Positions 7,605-16,561 of a stretch of DNA of 64,000 bases are shown here, piece after piece (positions within the stretch are counted from its first letter, which is position 1; the number at the start of each line of letters is the position of its first letter). The notes below the pieces were generated by a model. The model saw nothing but the letters and a program-made list of their open reading frames with translations. It was not told where the DNA came from and did not search any database. This DNA comes from Georgenia yuyongxinii (GTDB taxonomy: Bacteria; Actinomycetota; Actinomycetes; Actinomycetales; Actinomycetaceae), in assembly GCF_006352065.1 (NCBI RefSeq), contig NZ_CP040915.1:1798001-1862000 (forward strand). Reading direction: 5' to 3'. The position numbers and the translations under genes were made by a program.

Positions 7605-9122
7605 TCACCGTTCCAGCGCACCGGCGTCCTTCAGCACCTCGATCACCTCGGGAAGGTCGGCGAAGGCCTCGACGACGTCCTCGGGTGTGGCGACCGAATG
7701 CGCGTTGGCGCGAATGTACGAGCGGAGCGCGTCGTCGAACGCATCGGCGCCGACGGCCCGGCGGGCCTCGATGAGGGCGTCCGTGCCGGCCACGTAGACG
7801 CCTTGGATGTAGGCGTTGCCGGGCCGGTCGAACTGCTCCGCCCAGAACGACATCGGCCGGCCGACGTCACCCAGCACCAGGCGCGGCACGTCCCCGGACG
7901 GCGCCGGGTCCCGGTCCCGGTCGTCGGCCACGACCTGCACGAACGAGGCGAAGGACTCGTCGAGCCACGGGTCACGACCCTGGTTGTTGCCCACGAGACC
8001 GTAGAACCACATGTGGGCGACCTCATGGGTGACCAGCCAGCCGTCCCTGCGGGGGTTGGTGTCCCTGAACTGGACGGCCCCGGGAAACTCGACGCCGTCT
8101 GCGGTGTCGGGCAGCACGCTGACCCACAGGTCGTCGTACGGCATCGGTCCCAGCAGGGCGCTGACCCTTTCCACGGAGCCCGCCAGTTCCTCCGCCCACC
8201 GCTGGGGCGTAGAGCGGATGCCGATGGTCGGTGCACCGACGTGGACCGTCACGTCGCCGACGGTGTACTGGATGACGTCGAGCCGGCCCACCGTCACCGT
8301 GACGTCCCGAACCGCGGGAGCGGTGAACCGGTGGATGGTGGTGCCCGGGTCCTCACCGTCCGTGGTGCCGACAAGCTCGCCGGCGCCCAGCACGTCGTAC
8401 TCCGACGGCGCCGTCACCTCCAGCGACCGCAGCTCGAAGTCCTCACTGGTGGCCGTCTCGCCGGAGACCGGTACGGCGTCGTCCCGCGCCCACCCGACAC
8501 CCCGCTCCCAGGCGAGCATCGGGTACGCGGATCCAAACCACGCGACCTCGTCCTCGGGCGTGACACCGACCCGCTCGCCGGAGTCCTCACCGAACGTGAG
8601 GGTGAAACCGAGGTCGACGTCGATCGGCGTGGCGGCGTCGACGCAGCCCGGCAGCTGCACCTCGATGAGCGTGCCCGGCGATCCCTCCGGCGCCCCCGCC
8701 GGGGACACTTCGGCCACGGCCGGCGCCCCGTCCACGCTGACCGCGTCCATCACCAGCGCGTTGCCGGCCGCCGCGATGGAGGGGTTGTTCGGCCACGCCC
8801 GGAACACCAGCTCGCACACGTCGAGGTCCGGGGTGAACCGCACCCGCTCCTGCCCGACGGCGGAGCGCAGGTCCGTGGCGACCGTGAAGCTCAGGTCCAT
8901 CACGGGTCGTGAGGGGTCAGGTGCGGGCCAGGACGCGGCACCGGACGCCGTCGCCTCGGGCCGTTCCTCGCCCGGGCGCACCGGGCCGGACGACCCGTCG
9001 GCCCCGCTCCGGCTGGGCGCCCCACTGCCGGACGCCCCGCCGCCGGGCGCGTCCGTTCCCGTGCACGCCGAGAGCGCCAGCAGCGCCGTGACGACGGCGG
9101 CCGAGAGCGTTCGGCGCCTCAT
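7605..9122 (-). CDS. M1-family metallopeptidase lipoprotein (last gene of the NRPS operon)
   Basis: 505 residues. The N-terminus MRRRTLSAAVV...LLALSAC is a lipoprotein signal with lipobox LSAC, followed by a Gly/Ser-rich spacer. The body resembles the M1 aminopeptidase fold: the zinc motif HEVAHMWFYGLVG with a downstream ligand Glu in WLDESFASF. The substrate-binding GAMEN loop is not obvious, so peptidase activity is likely but its specificity is open. ATG 9122 is preferred over the upstream start at 9152 because it begins the signal peptide and has TAACGT 7 nt before it, so the gene may also have its own leaderless promoter. It lies 40 bp after the phosphopantetheinyl transferase gene and may act on the secreted product. 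Confidence 0.8.
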   Translation of the reverse strand: MRRRTLSAAVVTALLALSACTGTDAPGGGASGSGAPSRSGADGSSGPVRPGEERPEATASGAASWPAPDPSRPVMDLSFTVATDLRSAVGQERVRFTPDLDVCELVFRAWPNNPSIAAAGNALVMDAVSVDGAPAVAEVSPAGAPEGSPGTLIEVQLPGCVDAATPIDVDLGFTLTFGEDSGERVGVTPEDEVAWFGSAYPMLAWERGVGWARDDAVPVSGETATSEDFELRSLEVTAPSEYDVLGAGELVGTTDGEDPGTTIHRFTAPAVRDVTVTVGRLDVIQYTVGDVTVHVGAPTIGIRSTPQRWAEELAGSVERVSALLGPMPYDDLWVSVLPDTADGVEFPGAVQFRDTNPRRDGWLVTHEVAHMWFYGLVGNNQGRDPWLDESFASFVQVVADDRDRDPAPSGDVPRLVLGDVGRPMSFWAEQFDRPGNAYIQGVYVAGTDALIEARRAVGADAFDDALRSYIRANAHSVATPEDVVEAFADLPEVIEVLKDAGALER

Positions 9123-9129
9123 CGCGCCA

Positions 9130-9135
9130 ACGTTA
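9130..9135 (-). promoter_or_regulatory. -10 element (TAACGT) for the M1 lipoprotein gene
   Basis: On the minus strand TAACGT is followed by 7 nt and ATG 9122. It would give the last operon gene a separate leaderless transcript. Confidence 0.5.
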
Positions 9136-9162
9136 GCGATCACGTCCCACATGCACCGTGGG

Positions 9163-9945
9163 TCAGGCCGTCCGGGCGTGCGCGACGTTCCCCGCCGACG
9201 ACGCGAGGAGGGCGTCGCCGTCGTGCTCGACGACGGTCAGGGGGCCCGGGCCCATGACGGCGACGCTGGCGACGAACGCCGGGCTCGGGTGCAGGTCTGC
9301 CAGCGTCACCGCGGGCGGTGGCGCAGGCCCGGGCCAGGTGAGCAGTGCCGCAGGCAGTTTCGGGCCGGTGACCTGGATCGTCTCAGGCGGAACCGCGAGG
9401 CCCTCCCCGGTCGCCTTGAGAACGGCCTCCTTGCGTGTCCACCACACCGCGAGCGCCGCCCGCCGCGCCGTCGCCGGCAGCTCGCCGAGCTCGCCGAGCT
9501 CGGCGGTGCTCAGCAGCCCGGCGGCGTCCTGATCGGTCAGCCGGGCCAAAGCCTCCACGTCCACGCCGACCGGCGGACCGGTGCTGACCGCCACGACCAC
9601 CTGCCCGGCGGTGTGGGCGAGGCTGAACTCCACGGCAGCCGGTCCCGGAAGCCGGGGCTTGCCGTGGTCCCCGCCGCACCGCGGGCAGGTGGTGTCCAGC
9701 CGCAGCTCGTGCGGCGCGACCCCCACGGCCGGCGCGAGGAGCAGCCGGAGGAGCGCACGGGCCGTGACGAAGCCTGCCCGCGCCCCCCCGACCAGGCGTG
9801 CCGCGCGGCGCCGCTCGACCGGCTCGAGCAGCCGGGTGAGTGCGGGCAGTCCCGCGGGCCCGGCCGGGCCATCGTGCGGACCCTGGCTGTGGTGCCGACC
9901 GGTCGTCGACGGCGTCGCCCACCACACGTCGCACCGCACGCTCAT
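9163..9945 (-). CDS. Sfp-type 4'-phosphopantetheinyl transferase
   Basis: 260 residues. It transfers the phosphopantetheine arm of CoA to a carrier-protein serine. The family motifs are present: GVDVEALARL (Mg-binding Asp and Glu) and WWTRKEAVLKATGEGL (KEA...K). An upstream CPRCGGDHGKPRL segment matches the region before the PPTase fold in Sfp/EntD-like enzymes. ATG 9945 overlaps the stop of the preceding gene (ATGA), so translation is coupled. Its obvious substrate is the carrier domain of the large synthetase three genes upstream, which needs this activation. Confidence 0.9.
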   Translation of the reverse strand: MSVRCDVWWATPSTTGRHHSQGPHDGPAGPAGLPALTRLLEPVERRRAARLVGGARAGFVTARALLRLLLAPAVGVAPHELRLDTTCPRCGGDHGKPRLPGPAAVEFSLAHTAGQVVVAVSTGPPVGVDVEALARLTDQDAAGLLSTAELGELGELPATARRAALAVWWTRKEAVLKATGEGLAVPPETIQVTGPKLPAALLTWPGPAPPPAVTLADLHPSPAFVASVAVMGPGPLTVVEHDGDALLASSAGNVAHARTA

Positions 9946-10607
9946 GCCGCCATCACCCGATCGAGCAGGTCCAGCCCGAGGTCGGTGGCCGCCCGCCGGG
10001 GCGGGCGCAGCCCGACGTCGGTGAACCAGTCGGCCGTCGCCTCGGGGTGGGGACCGACCACCCCGACCACCCCGTGGCCGAACCGGGTGACCACCGCGGC
10101 GGGCAGCCCGTTGTCGTACTGGGCGACCACCTCGGCGCTGCCGCGAGCGGGGTCGAGCACGAAGTAGGGCCCGTCCTGGAAGTAGACCTCGCGGCGAAGC
10201 CCGCCCCACCGCACCCGGAGGACCGCGTCCCCGTCCGAGGTCACGGTCGCGCCGGGCGACTCGATGTACCGGTCCGTGTCCCCGGGCAGCAGGCCGAAAC
10301 CGGGCGTCTCGCCGGCCAGGTACGCGCCGAGGCAGAACCCGAGGTAGCGGCCGCCGCCGGCCACGTACTCGCGGACCGCTCGGGCACGACGGCGGAGCCG
10401 GCGGTACGCCGGGCCCAGCTCACCGCCGCCGGGCTGGGCGTACAGCGCTGCACCGCCGAGCACGTCCGGCGTGAGGGGCAGCTCCTCCCGGGGCCCCACG
10501 AACCGCACGTCGAAGTCCCAGCGGGAGGTGCGCAGCAGCCCGGCGACGGCCTCGGGACACCCCGGTGACGACGCCGGCCCCCGGTATACCAGCGCGCGGG
10601 CGGCCAT
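9942..10607 (-). CDS. BPL_N-like class I amidotransferase-fold protein
   Basis: 221 residues. It has the fold of the N-terminal domain of eukaryotic biotin-protein ligase (BPL_N), a class I glutamine amidotransferase relative: YRGPASSPGC at the start, the nucleophile elbow YLGFCLGAYLAG, and VGPHPEAT giving a His-x-Glu pair. Cys, His and Glu are therefore all where a catalytic triad would be. No fused ligase domain exists. Reaction unknown. It starts 3 bp after the membrane acyltransferase-like gene and overlaps the PPTase gene by 4 bp, so it is an integral operon member; a role in amidating, releasing or trimming the peptide product is conjecture. Confidence 0.75.
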   Translation of the reverse strand: MAARALVYRGPASSPGCPEAVAGLLRTSRWDFDVRFVGPREELPLTPDVLGGAALYAQPGGGELGPAYRRLRRRARAVREYVAGGGRYLGFCLGAYLAGETPGFGLLPGDTDRYIESPGATVTSDGDAVLRVRWGGLRREVYFQDGPYFVLDPARGSAEVVAQYDNGLPAAVVTRFGHGVVGVVGPHPEATADWFTDVGLRPPRRAATDLGLDLLDRVMAA

Positions 10608-10610
10608 GGG

Positions 10611-12155
10611 TCAGCCCGAGGTCGTCGGACGGCGGGTCTCGGTCCCTGCGGCGAACGAGACGGCGGCCGGCGGAGCAGCGGCGGAGGGCACCCCCGCGGG
10701 TACCCCGGCGAGGTGTGCCTTGCGTGGCCGGGCGTGCATCGGGGGACGGGCGAGCCGACCACGTCGCACCGCGCCCCTCGAGCCGGTTCCCGTCGGGCCC
10801 CCGCCGCTCGGTGCGCCGTCGCCCCGGCCTCGGCCGAGGACCAGGTTGCGCGTGAGCCGCGTGGCCCACCACACCACTGCTTCGAGCGGACCGCGGCCCA
10901 GCCACTTGGCCCACAGCATCGCGAACACGACGAACCCGACCACCTGAACGGCGTAGTCCAGTCCCTCGTTCTCGGGCATGAACCCGGCACCGAGCAGGAG
11001 CAGGTGCGCGACGTACAGCGTCAGCGTCATGCTGCCGGCCTTGGCGAGCGGCGCGAGGGGTGCCCACGCCACCCGGCCGAGCAGGATCGCCAGACCGATC
11101 ACTGCCAGCGAGACGCCCATCGTGAAGAGCAGGTCCACCGGTGTGGTCGTGTGCGGCGCCATGACACCCAGCCACCACGGGCTCGTCGTCGGCAGGGTGC
11201 CGTCCCCGCCCCACACCATCAGGTCGGTGTACTGCTCGAGCGGCATCGTGGCCAGCGCGACCGGCTCGAGCGCAGCCCGGCCGCCTAGCTGGACCATGGC
11301 GAACCATGAGGCGCCCGCAGCGGCCACGGCCAGCACCAGCCCGGCGAACGTCATCCGGATGACCACGCCGCGGGAGGACAGCCGCGAGCGGCCCACCGCC
11401 ATCCCGAGGGCCAGGTACGCCACCCACGGCAGCGCTGGGTATACCCCGGTGAGCGACAGGCGAACCAGCTCCGCGGCCGGATCGGCGACGAGCTCGGCGA
11501 AGGTCGGGTTGGCCAACGGCGGGACCGGCAGGTCGCCGCGCAGCAGGTGGCTGACGACCGGGATGAAGACGGCGGCGAGCAGCGCGAGCACCGCGAGGGC
11601 CCTCGGCGAGAGGCGTAGCAGCGGGATAGCGAGAACAAAGAGCACGGCATAGAACGGCAGGATCACGCGGGCGTCGTCGTAGTTCACGAGCGGCCCGACC
11701 AGCAGCCCGATCGCGCCGATGAGCAGCGCCCGGACGACCAGCGAGACCCCGGCCGCCACCAGGCGGCGGCCCCCGGGGCGGCGTTCCCGACCGGTCATGA
11801 ACGCGATGCCCACACCGGCGACGACGGCGAACAGCGCCGCCGACTTCCCTGAGGAGAGGATCCACGGCAGCGACATGTTGCCGTCGTCGGTCGCCGGGTC
11901 GAAGATGTGCACCGCCATCATCCCGAGCAGCGCGACGCCACGGGCCACGTCGACCCCGATGAGGCGGGCGGCGGACCGCTGCGGCGCCGGCGCGGAGGTG
12001 TCGGGGGGCGCCGGGACGCAGTCGTGCGGGATGTCGACCGCGGGCGGGGGCCACGCGAGGTCGACGGGACCAGGCGTGGACAGCACCGCCGTCTCGGTTC
12101 CGGCGGACCGGGCCGGCGCGAGCGCGGTGCTTCCCGGCGGGTGGGGTGCGTTCAC
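10611..12155 (-). CDS. Multi-pass membrane protein, HGSNAT/DUF1624-DUF418 type
   Basis: 514 residues. A Pro/Ala-rich tail of about 65 residues precedes some ten hydrophobic helices. The first helix, RLIGVDVARGVALLGMMAVH, carries the Arg/Asp/Arg and MxxH pattern of the heparan-glucosaminide N-acetyltransferase-like family, where a His in the membrane accepts an acyl group. The C-terminal helices (LTLYVAHLLLLG, FAMLWAKWLGRGPLE) look like DUF418. An acyl- or amino-transfer reaction across the membrane, or a transport role, is possible. GTG 12155 overlaps the synthetase stop (GTGA). A C-terminal basic tail of about 60 residues is cytoplasmic or disordered. Confidence 0.75.
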   Translation of the reverse strand: MNAPHPPGSTALAPARSAGTETAVLSTPGPVDLAWPPPAVDIPHDCVPAPPDTSAPAPQRSAARLIGVDVARGVALLGMMAVHIFDPATDDGNMSLPWILSSGKSAALFAVVAGVGIAFMTGRERRPGGRRLVAAGVSLVVRALLIGAIGLLVGPLVNYDDARVILPFYAVLFVLAIPLLRLSPRALAVLALLAAVFIPVVSHLLRGDLPVPPLANPTFAELVADPAAELVRLSLTGVYPALPWVAYLALGMAVGRSRLSSRGVVIRMTFAGLVLAVAAAGASWFAMVQLGGRAALEPVALATMPLEQYTDLMVWGGDGTLPTTSPWWLGVMAPHTTTPVDLLFTMGVSLAVIGLAILLGRVAWAPLAPLAKAGSMTLTLYVAHLLLLGAGFMPENEGLDYAVQVVGFVVFAMLWAKWLGRGPLEAVVWWATRLTRNLVLGRGRGDGAPSGGGPTGTGSRGAVRRGRLARPPMHARPRKAHLAGVPAGVPSAAAPPAAVSFAAGTETRRPTTSG

Positions 12156-15100
12156 TGTGTCTCCTGCGTCGGGTCGACTCGCGTCGGGTCAGGCTGCGGC
12201 TGCGCGGGCACCAGCTGCCCGGCCGGCGGTTGCGTGTGCGGCGTACGGTCGGGCTGCACCCGGGCCGGGTGCTGCGTGGTCTGGGCGGGGATGCCCCGCC
12301 AGGCGGTTCCCGGTTCGAGCCGTTCGCCCTTCATCACCAGCGAGAGCGGGGCGAGATAGGCGTCGGCGCCCACCGCGGAGTCGTAGAGCACGATCGATCG
12401 GGTGCCCACCGTCGAGCGGGCGCCGATGTCGATCGTCGACATCTTCATGACCCGGTCCTCGAACAGGTGGGTCTGCAGCGAGGCGTGCGGGCCCACGACG
12501 GCGTCGTCCCCGATGCGGACGAGGTCGAACTCGGTGGTGTAGGTGGTGGAGATCAAGGTGCGGCGGCCGGCCTTCACGCCGAACAGCCGCAGCATCGGTC
12601 CGAGCAGGGGCGTACCGGTCAGGATGTCCAGCAGCGCGGGGACCGCGGCCGCCTCGTAGATGCCGGTGACGAACTCCGTGCGCCGCACGAAGGAGCTCCA
12701 CAGCGGCTCCACCCGCCGGACGTACCGCCCCACCACGACCCACTTCAGGGCGGCGACGGCGAGCACCACGCCGAGGCTGGCGGTCAGCGCCAGCACGGGG
12801 GTGGCCAGGACGGTGACGACCGTGGGGGCCGCGCCGGCCACGAAGGACAGCGCGTAGAGGGTGGCGAAGGTCGACAGGGAGAGGATCGACGCGGGCAGCG
12901 TCATCCGGAAGAACTCGATGACGTAGCGGTTGCGCACCTGCCGGCGGCTGGGACGGAACGTCTGTGCCTCGGTGAACTCGTCGTACATCTCCCGGCGCGG
13001 CAGGAAGATCGGCGGCGAGCCCAGCCAGCTCGTGCCCGGCGGCACGCCGCCCACCGGGGGCACCGACAGCACGCCCACCAGGGAGCCGTCGCCCAGGTGG
13101 ATCCCCGACGGCACGTAGGACGCGTTGCCCACGAAGGTGCGGGTGCCCACGTCCGTGGCCCGGAAGGCGACGTGGCCGTTGGCGTAGGACGCGGCGCCGA
13201 CGCTGGCCATGTCCGCCACGAAGCTGTCGTCCTCGAGGGTGAGCAGGTCCGGGTCGATGTTGGCGATGGTGGAGACCTCCGCGCCGCGGCCCACCCTCGC
13301 CCCGAGGGCACGCAGCCACATGGGGGTGTACAGCGTGGAGTACATGGTGTTGTTCAGGTCCAGGCTGAGCTCGAGCAGCTTGTCGCCGAACCACTTCTCC
13401 ATGCCGAGCTGGGAGCGCAGGTGGTGCACGCCTACCGGCGTGGCGGGCAGCGCCAGGCGCCGCACCCCGAGGATGAGCACGCAGGAGGTCGCCACGAACA
13501 GCGGGCCGCAGCAGGCGGTGACCACCAGGGCGGCGACCTCGCCGCTGGTGAGCAGCGTCCACCAGACCAGCACGACGATCGGGACGAGCGCCGCCAGCGG
13601 CATCAGCTCGAGGACGGCCAGGCCGACGGCGAAGCCCGGCAGGAGCCGCCGCGGCCAGGCCCGCGGGGCCTCCTGGCACTGGGCCATCAGCTCGAGCACG
13701 GGGTCGCCCGCGGACGGCAGCACCCGGGCCGGGGAGCCGGCCCAGGTCTCGCCGTCGGGCACGTGCTGCCCGGCCTCGAGCAGCGTCTGCTCGCGCAGGA
13801 TGGCGTGCGCGCCCACCTCGCACGGTCCCTCGAGGACGGTGTTCGCCCCGACGACGGCGTCCCGGCCGACCGCCAGGTGCCCGATCGTCAGCACCCCGTC
13901 GTCGAGGTGGCTGGCGTTGAGGTGCGCGGCGTACCCCACGGTCGCGCCGTCGCCGAGATAGATGAACCGCGGCAGCGAGATCTGCGCGGTGCCGATGTGG
14001 CACGCCTCGCCGATCCGGGCGCCGCCCAGGCGCAGGTACGCGGCTGCCCACGGCGAGCCGGAGAGCATGTTCAGCGGCGAGAGCGTCATGGCCTTCTCGG
14101 CCGCCCAGACCCGCAGGTGCACGTGCCCCCACAGCGGGTAGGTGCCCTCCCGCAGCCCCAGGGTGAACAGGCGCACGGCGACCAGGGGGAGGAGCCAGCG
14201 CCCGATGAGGTAGGACACCGGGAAGGTCAGCACCAGCTGCTCGATCATCGCCACGGACGGGATGCCGTCGTTGATGGCGTAGACGAGCCCGATCGGGAGC
14301 ATGAACACCACGAGCATCGTGTAGACCCACGCGAGCTGGGTGCTGCCGAACAGCATCACCCGCCACCGGCGTGGCGGCGTGGGTCGGGCGGCGGCGGTGG
14401 GCTCCGTCCGGCCGGCGGCGTCGCGCTCGAGGAGGATCTCGTCCTGCCGCTGGGCGAGGGCGCGGACGGTGGGGTGGGCGTACAGGTCGAGGATGGACAG
14501 GCCGGAGTCGGCGAGGTCGGCCCGCAGCCGCGAGACCACGGTGGCCGCGAGCAGGGAGTGGCCGCCCAGGTCGTCGAAGAAGTCCGCCTCGACGGACACC
14601 GAGCCGGGGGACAGCCGCAGGACCTCCTCCCACGCCGCCGCGATCCGTTCCTCGGTGGGGGTGGCGGCGGGCACGTGCCCGCCCCCGCCCATGAGGCGGG
14701 GACTGCTGGGCTCCGGGAGGCTCTTGCGGTCGACCTTCCCGCTGGGCAGCATCGGGACCGCGTCGAGCACCTCGAGATAGGCGGGAACCATGTACGCAGG
14801 GAGCCTGCGCCGCGCCGTCGCGTGGAGGCGGCCGACGACGTCGTCGGTGCGGGGTGCGTCGTCCGTGAGCAGCACATAGCCGGCCAGCTCGCCGCCGCTG
14901 CCGGCCGTGGTGAGCAGCTTGACGACGGCGACGGCGACGTCCTCGTCCTCGATCAGGACGTTCTCGATCTCCTGCAGGTCCGCCCGGTGCCCGCGGATCT
15001 TCACCTCGCTGTCGGCGCGTCCGAGGTACTCGATCTCGCCGTCGGGCAGGATCCGGCCGAGGTCGCCGGTGCGGTACAGGCGTTCACCGGCCCGCCCGTC

Positions 15101-16291
15101 GGGGTCGGGGATGAACCGGTCAGCGGTGAGGTCGGGCCGGTTGACGTACCCGCGCGCGACACCGGGCCCGCCCACGCAGATCTCGCCGACCTCGCCGTCG
15201 GGCACGGGGTGGCGGTCCTCGTCGAGCAGGACGACCGAGTACGTGGGCAGCGCGCGGCCGATCGTGACGGGCCGGCCCACCTCGAGCTCGGCCCACGTGC
15301 ACGTCACCGTGGTCTCGGTAGGTCCGTAGGTGTTGAGGATGCGCCGGCCGGTCCCGCCCCAGCGCTCCACCAGCTCGGGTGGGCAGGCCTCGCCGCCGAC
15401 GTTGACGGTGCGGATGGCCGGCGGCGTGCGGTCGAGAGTCGCCAGGACCGTCGGGACGCAGTAGAGCATGGTGATCGCCGCGTCCTCGAGGAAGTCGGCG
15501 AGCCCGGTGCCGATGCGGCGGGCGTCCGTGGGCCCGGCGACGACCGTGGCACCCACGGCCCACGTGGGCCAGATCTCCTCGATGGAGAAGTCGAAGGCGA
15601 TGGTCATGCCCTGGTAGACGCGGTCGGACGGCATGACGCCGTACACCTGCGGGACCACGCTGAGGAAGTTGCAGATGCTGGACTGGCAGACCTCCACGCC
15701 CTTGGGCCGGCCGCTCGACCCGGAGGTGTAGATGATGTAGCAGACCGGGTCCCCCGACGCCTCGATGCGGGGCCGGTCCGCCGCGGCGCCGCGCACCTGG
15801 GCCGCGACCGTCTCCACGGCCAGCACCCGCGCCTCCAACCCGGCGCAGACCGCGGTCAGGGCGCCGGTGGTGAGCATCAGGTCGATACCGGAGTCCTCCG
15901 CGATGAAGGCCACGCGGTCCGCCGGCGAGGCGGGGTCGATGGGCACCAGGGTGGCCGAGGCCTTCAGCGCCGCCAGGAACGCGACGTACATCTCGGTCGA
16001 GCGCGGCAGGAGCAGTCCCACCCGCGACCCAGGGGCCAGGCCGTCACCGAGGAGGTGGTTCGCCAGCTGGTTGGCCCGTCGGTCGAGCTCGGCGTAGGAC
16101 AGGCTCTCGCCATCGCACTCGAGGGCGACGGCGCCCGGCCGTTCGTCCACGGTGTGCTCGAAGACGTGCTGCATCCGGGCGTGCACCGGCCCGGGGCTGA
16201 ACGTCCGTGCGGCGGGGGCGCGGGCCGTGCCGGGCTGCTCTGCACCGACGGTGCCTGGTGTGCTGGTCGCTGCTGGTCGCAGGTCCGTCAC
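12152..16291 (-). CDS. Pls/PosA-type NRPS-like poly-amino acid synthetase
   Basis: 1379 residues. The adenylation domain (about 40-530) has core motifs YIIYTSGSSGRPKG (185-198), FDFSIEEIW (233-241), NTYGPTETT (320-328), YRTGDLGR and a C-terminal PSGKVDRKSL with the catalytic Lys. A carrier domain follows with DDLGGHSLL (Ser 579). There is no condensation or thioesterase domain. Instead residues 645-1379 alternate transmembrane segments (about 650-710, 885-950, 1150-1220) with three left-handed beta-helix (hexapeptide-repeat) regions. This is the layout of Pls, the epsilon-poly-lysine synthetase, and of the Pls/PosA family. It should activate an amino acid and polymerise it at the membrane. 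GTG 16291 has GGGAGG at 6 nt. It heads a five-gene operon. Confidence 0.88.
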   Translation of the reverse strand: MTDLRPAATSTPGTVGAEQPGTARAPAARTFSPGPVHARMQHVFEHTVDERPGAVALECDGESLSYAELDRRANQLANHLLGDGLAPGSRVGLLLPRSTEMYVAFLAALKASATLVPIDPASPADRVAFIAEDSGIDLMLTTGALTAVCAGLEARVLAVETVAAQVRGAAADRPRIEASGDPVCYIIYTSGSSGRPKGVEVCQSSICNFLSVVPQVYGVMPSDRVYQGMTIAFDFSIEEIWPTWAVGATVVAGPTDARRIGTGLADFLEDAAITMLYCVPTVLATLDRTPPAIRTVNVGGEACPPELVERWGGTGRRILNTYGPTETTVTCTWAELEVGRPVTIGRALPTYSVVLLDEDRHPVPDGEVGEICVGGPGVARGYVNRPDLTADRFIPDPDGRAGERLYRTGDLGRILPDGEIEYLGRADSEVKIRGHRADLQEIENVLIEDEDVAVAVVKLLTTAGSGGELAGYVLLTDDAPRTDDVVGRLHATARRRLPAYMVPAYLEVLDAVPMLPSGKVDRKSLPEPSSPRLMGGGGHVPAATPTEERIAAAWEEVLRLSPGSVSVEADFFDDLGGHSLLAATVVSRLRADLADSGLSILDLYAHPTVRALAQRQDEILLERDAAGRTEPTAAARPTPPRRWRVMLFGSTQLAWVYTMLVVFMLPIGLVYAINDGIPSVAMIEQLVLTFPVSYLIGRWLLPLVAVRLFTLGLREGTYPLWGHVHLRVWAAEKAMTLSPLNMLSGSPWAAAYLRLGGARIGEACHIGTAQISLPRFIYLGDGATVGYAAHLNASHLDDGVLTIGHLAVGRDAVVGANTVLEGPCEVGAHAILREQTLLEAGQHVPDGETWAGSPARVLPSAGDPVLELMAQCQEAPRAWPRRLLPGFAVGLAVLELMPLAALVPIVVLVWWTLLTSGEVAALVVTACCGPLFVATSCVLILGVRRLALPATPVGVHHLRSQLGMEKWFGDKLLELSLDLNNTMYSTLYTPMWLRALGARVGRGAEVSTIANIDPDLLTLEDDSFVADMASVGAASYANGHVAFRATDVGTRTFVGNASYVPSGIHLGDGSLVGVLSVPPVGGVPPGTSWLGSPPIFLPRREMYDEFTEAQTFRPSRRQVRNRYVIEFFRMTLPASILSLSTFATLYALSFVAGAAPTVVTVLATPVLALTASLGVVLAVAALKWVVVGRYVRRVEPLWSSFVRRTEFVTGIYEAAAVPALLDILTGTPLLGPMLRLFGVKAGRRTLISTTYTTEFDLVRIGDDAVVGPHASLQTHLFEDRVMKMSTIDIGARSTVGTRSIVLYDSAVGADAYLAPLSLVMKGERLEPGTAWRGIPAQTTQHPARVQPDRTPHTQPPAGQLVPAQPQPDPTRVDPTQETQ

Positions 16292-16317
16292 GGACGTCCT
16301 CCCGGTTGGGCGCCGGG

Positions 16318-16323
16318 ACCGTA
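16318..16323 (-). promoter_or_regulatory. Possible -10 element (TACGGT) of the NRPS operon
   Basis: TACGGT on the minus strand lies 26 bp before GTG 16291 and leaves room for the GGGAGG ribosome site. No good -35 is visible. The 270 bp between pepN and the synthetase must carry the operon promoter; this is only the best candidate. Confidence 0.3.
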
Positions 16324-16561
16324 CGTGGTTCAGGCTCGGCGCTGGCTCGTCTCGAGTCCAACAGAGGTACGACGGCGGGCCTCAGACGGGTTCGGGTGAA
16401 CCGGGGTGGAAAGGCCAGGGTGAGGTGGTGGGGCGACCAGGGGGGTGATGGGGGGCGATAGGAGGGCCTGGACCAGTACCCGCCGTGACCGGTGCGGCCG
16501 GGTGGGTGGTGTCAAGGTGACAGGCCCCGTGAACGCGGCCCACGTGGCGCTCGCGGGAGCC

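Noticed and set aside
12146-16399. Very long open frame on the plus strand across the synthetase gene
   Set aside because: It is antisense to a protein with clear adenylation, carrier and membrane motifs; its translation is Gly/Arg/His-rich without any domain. Long antisense frames are expected in GC-rich coding DNA.
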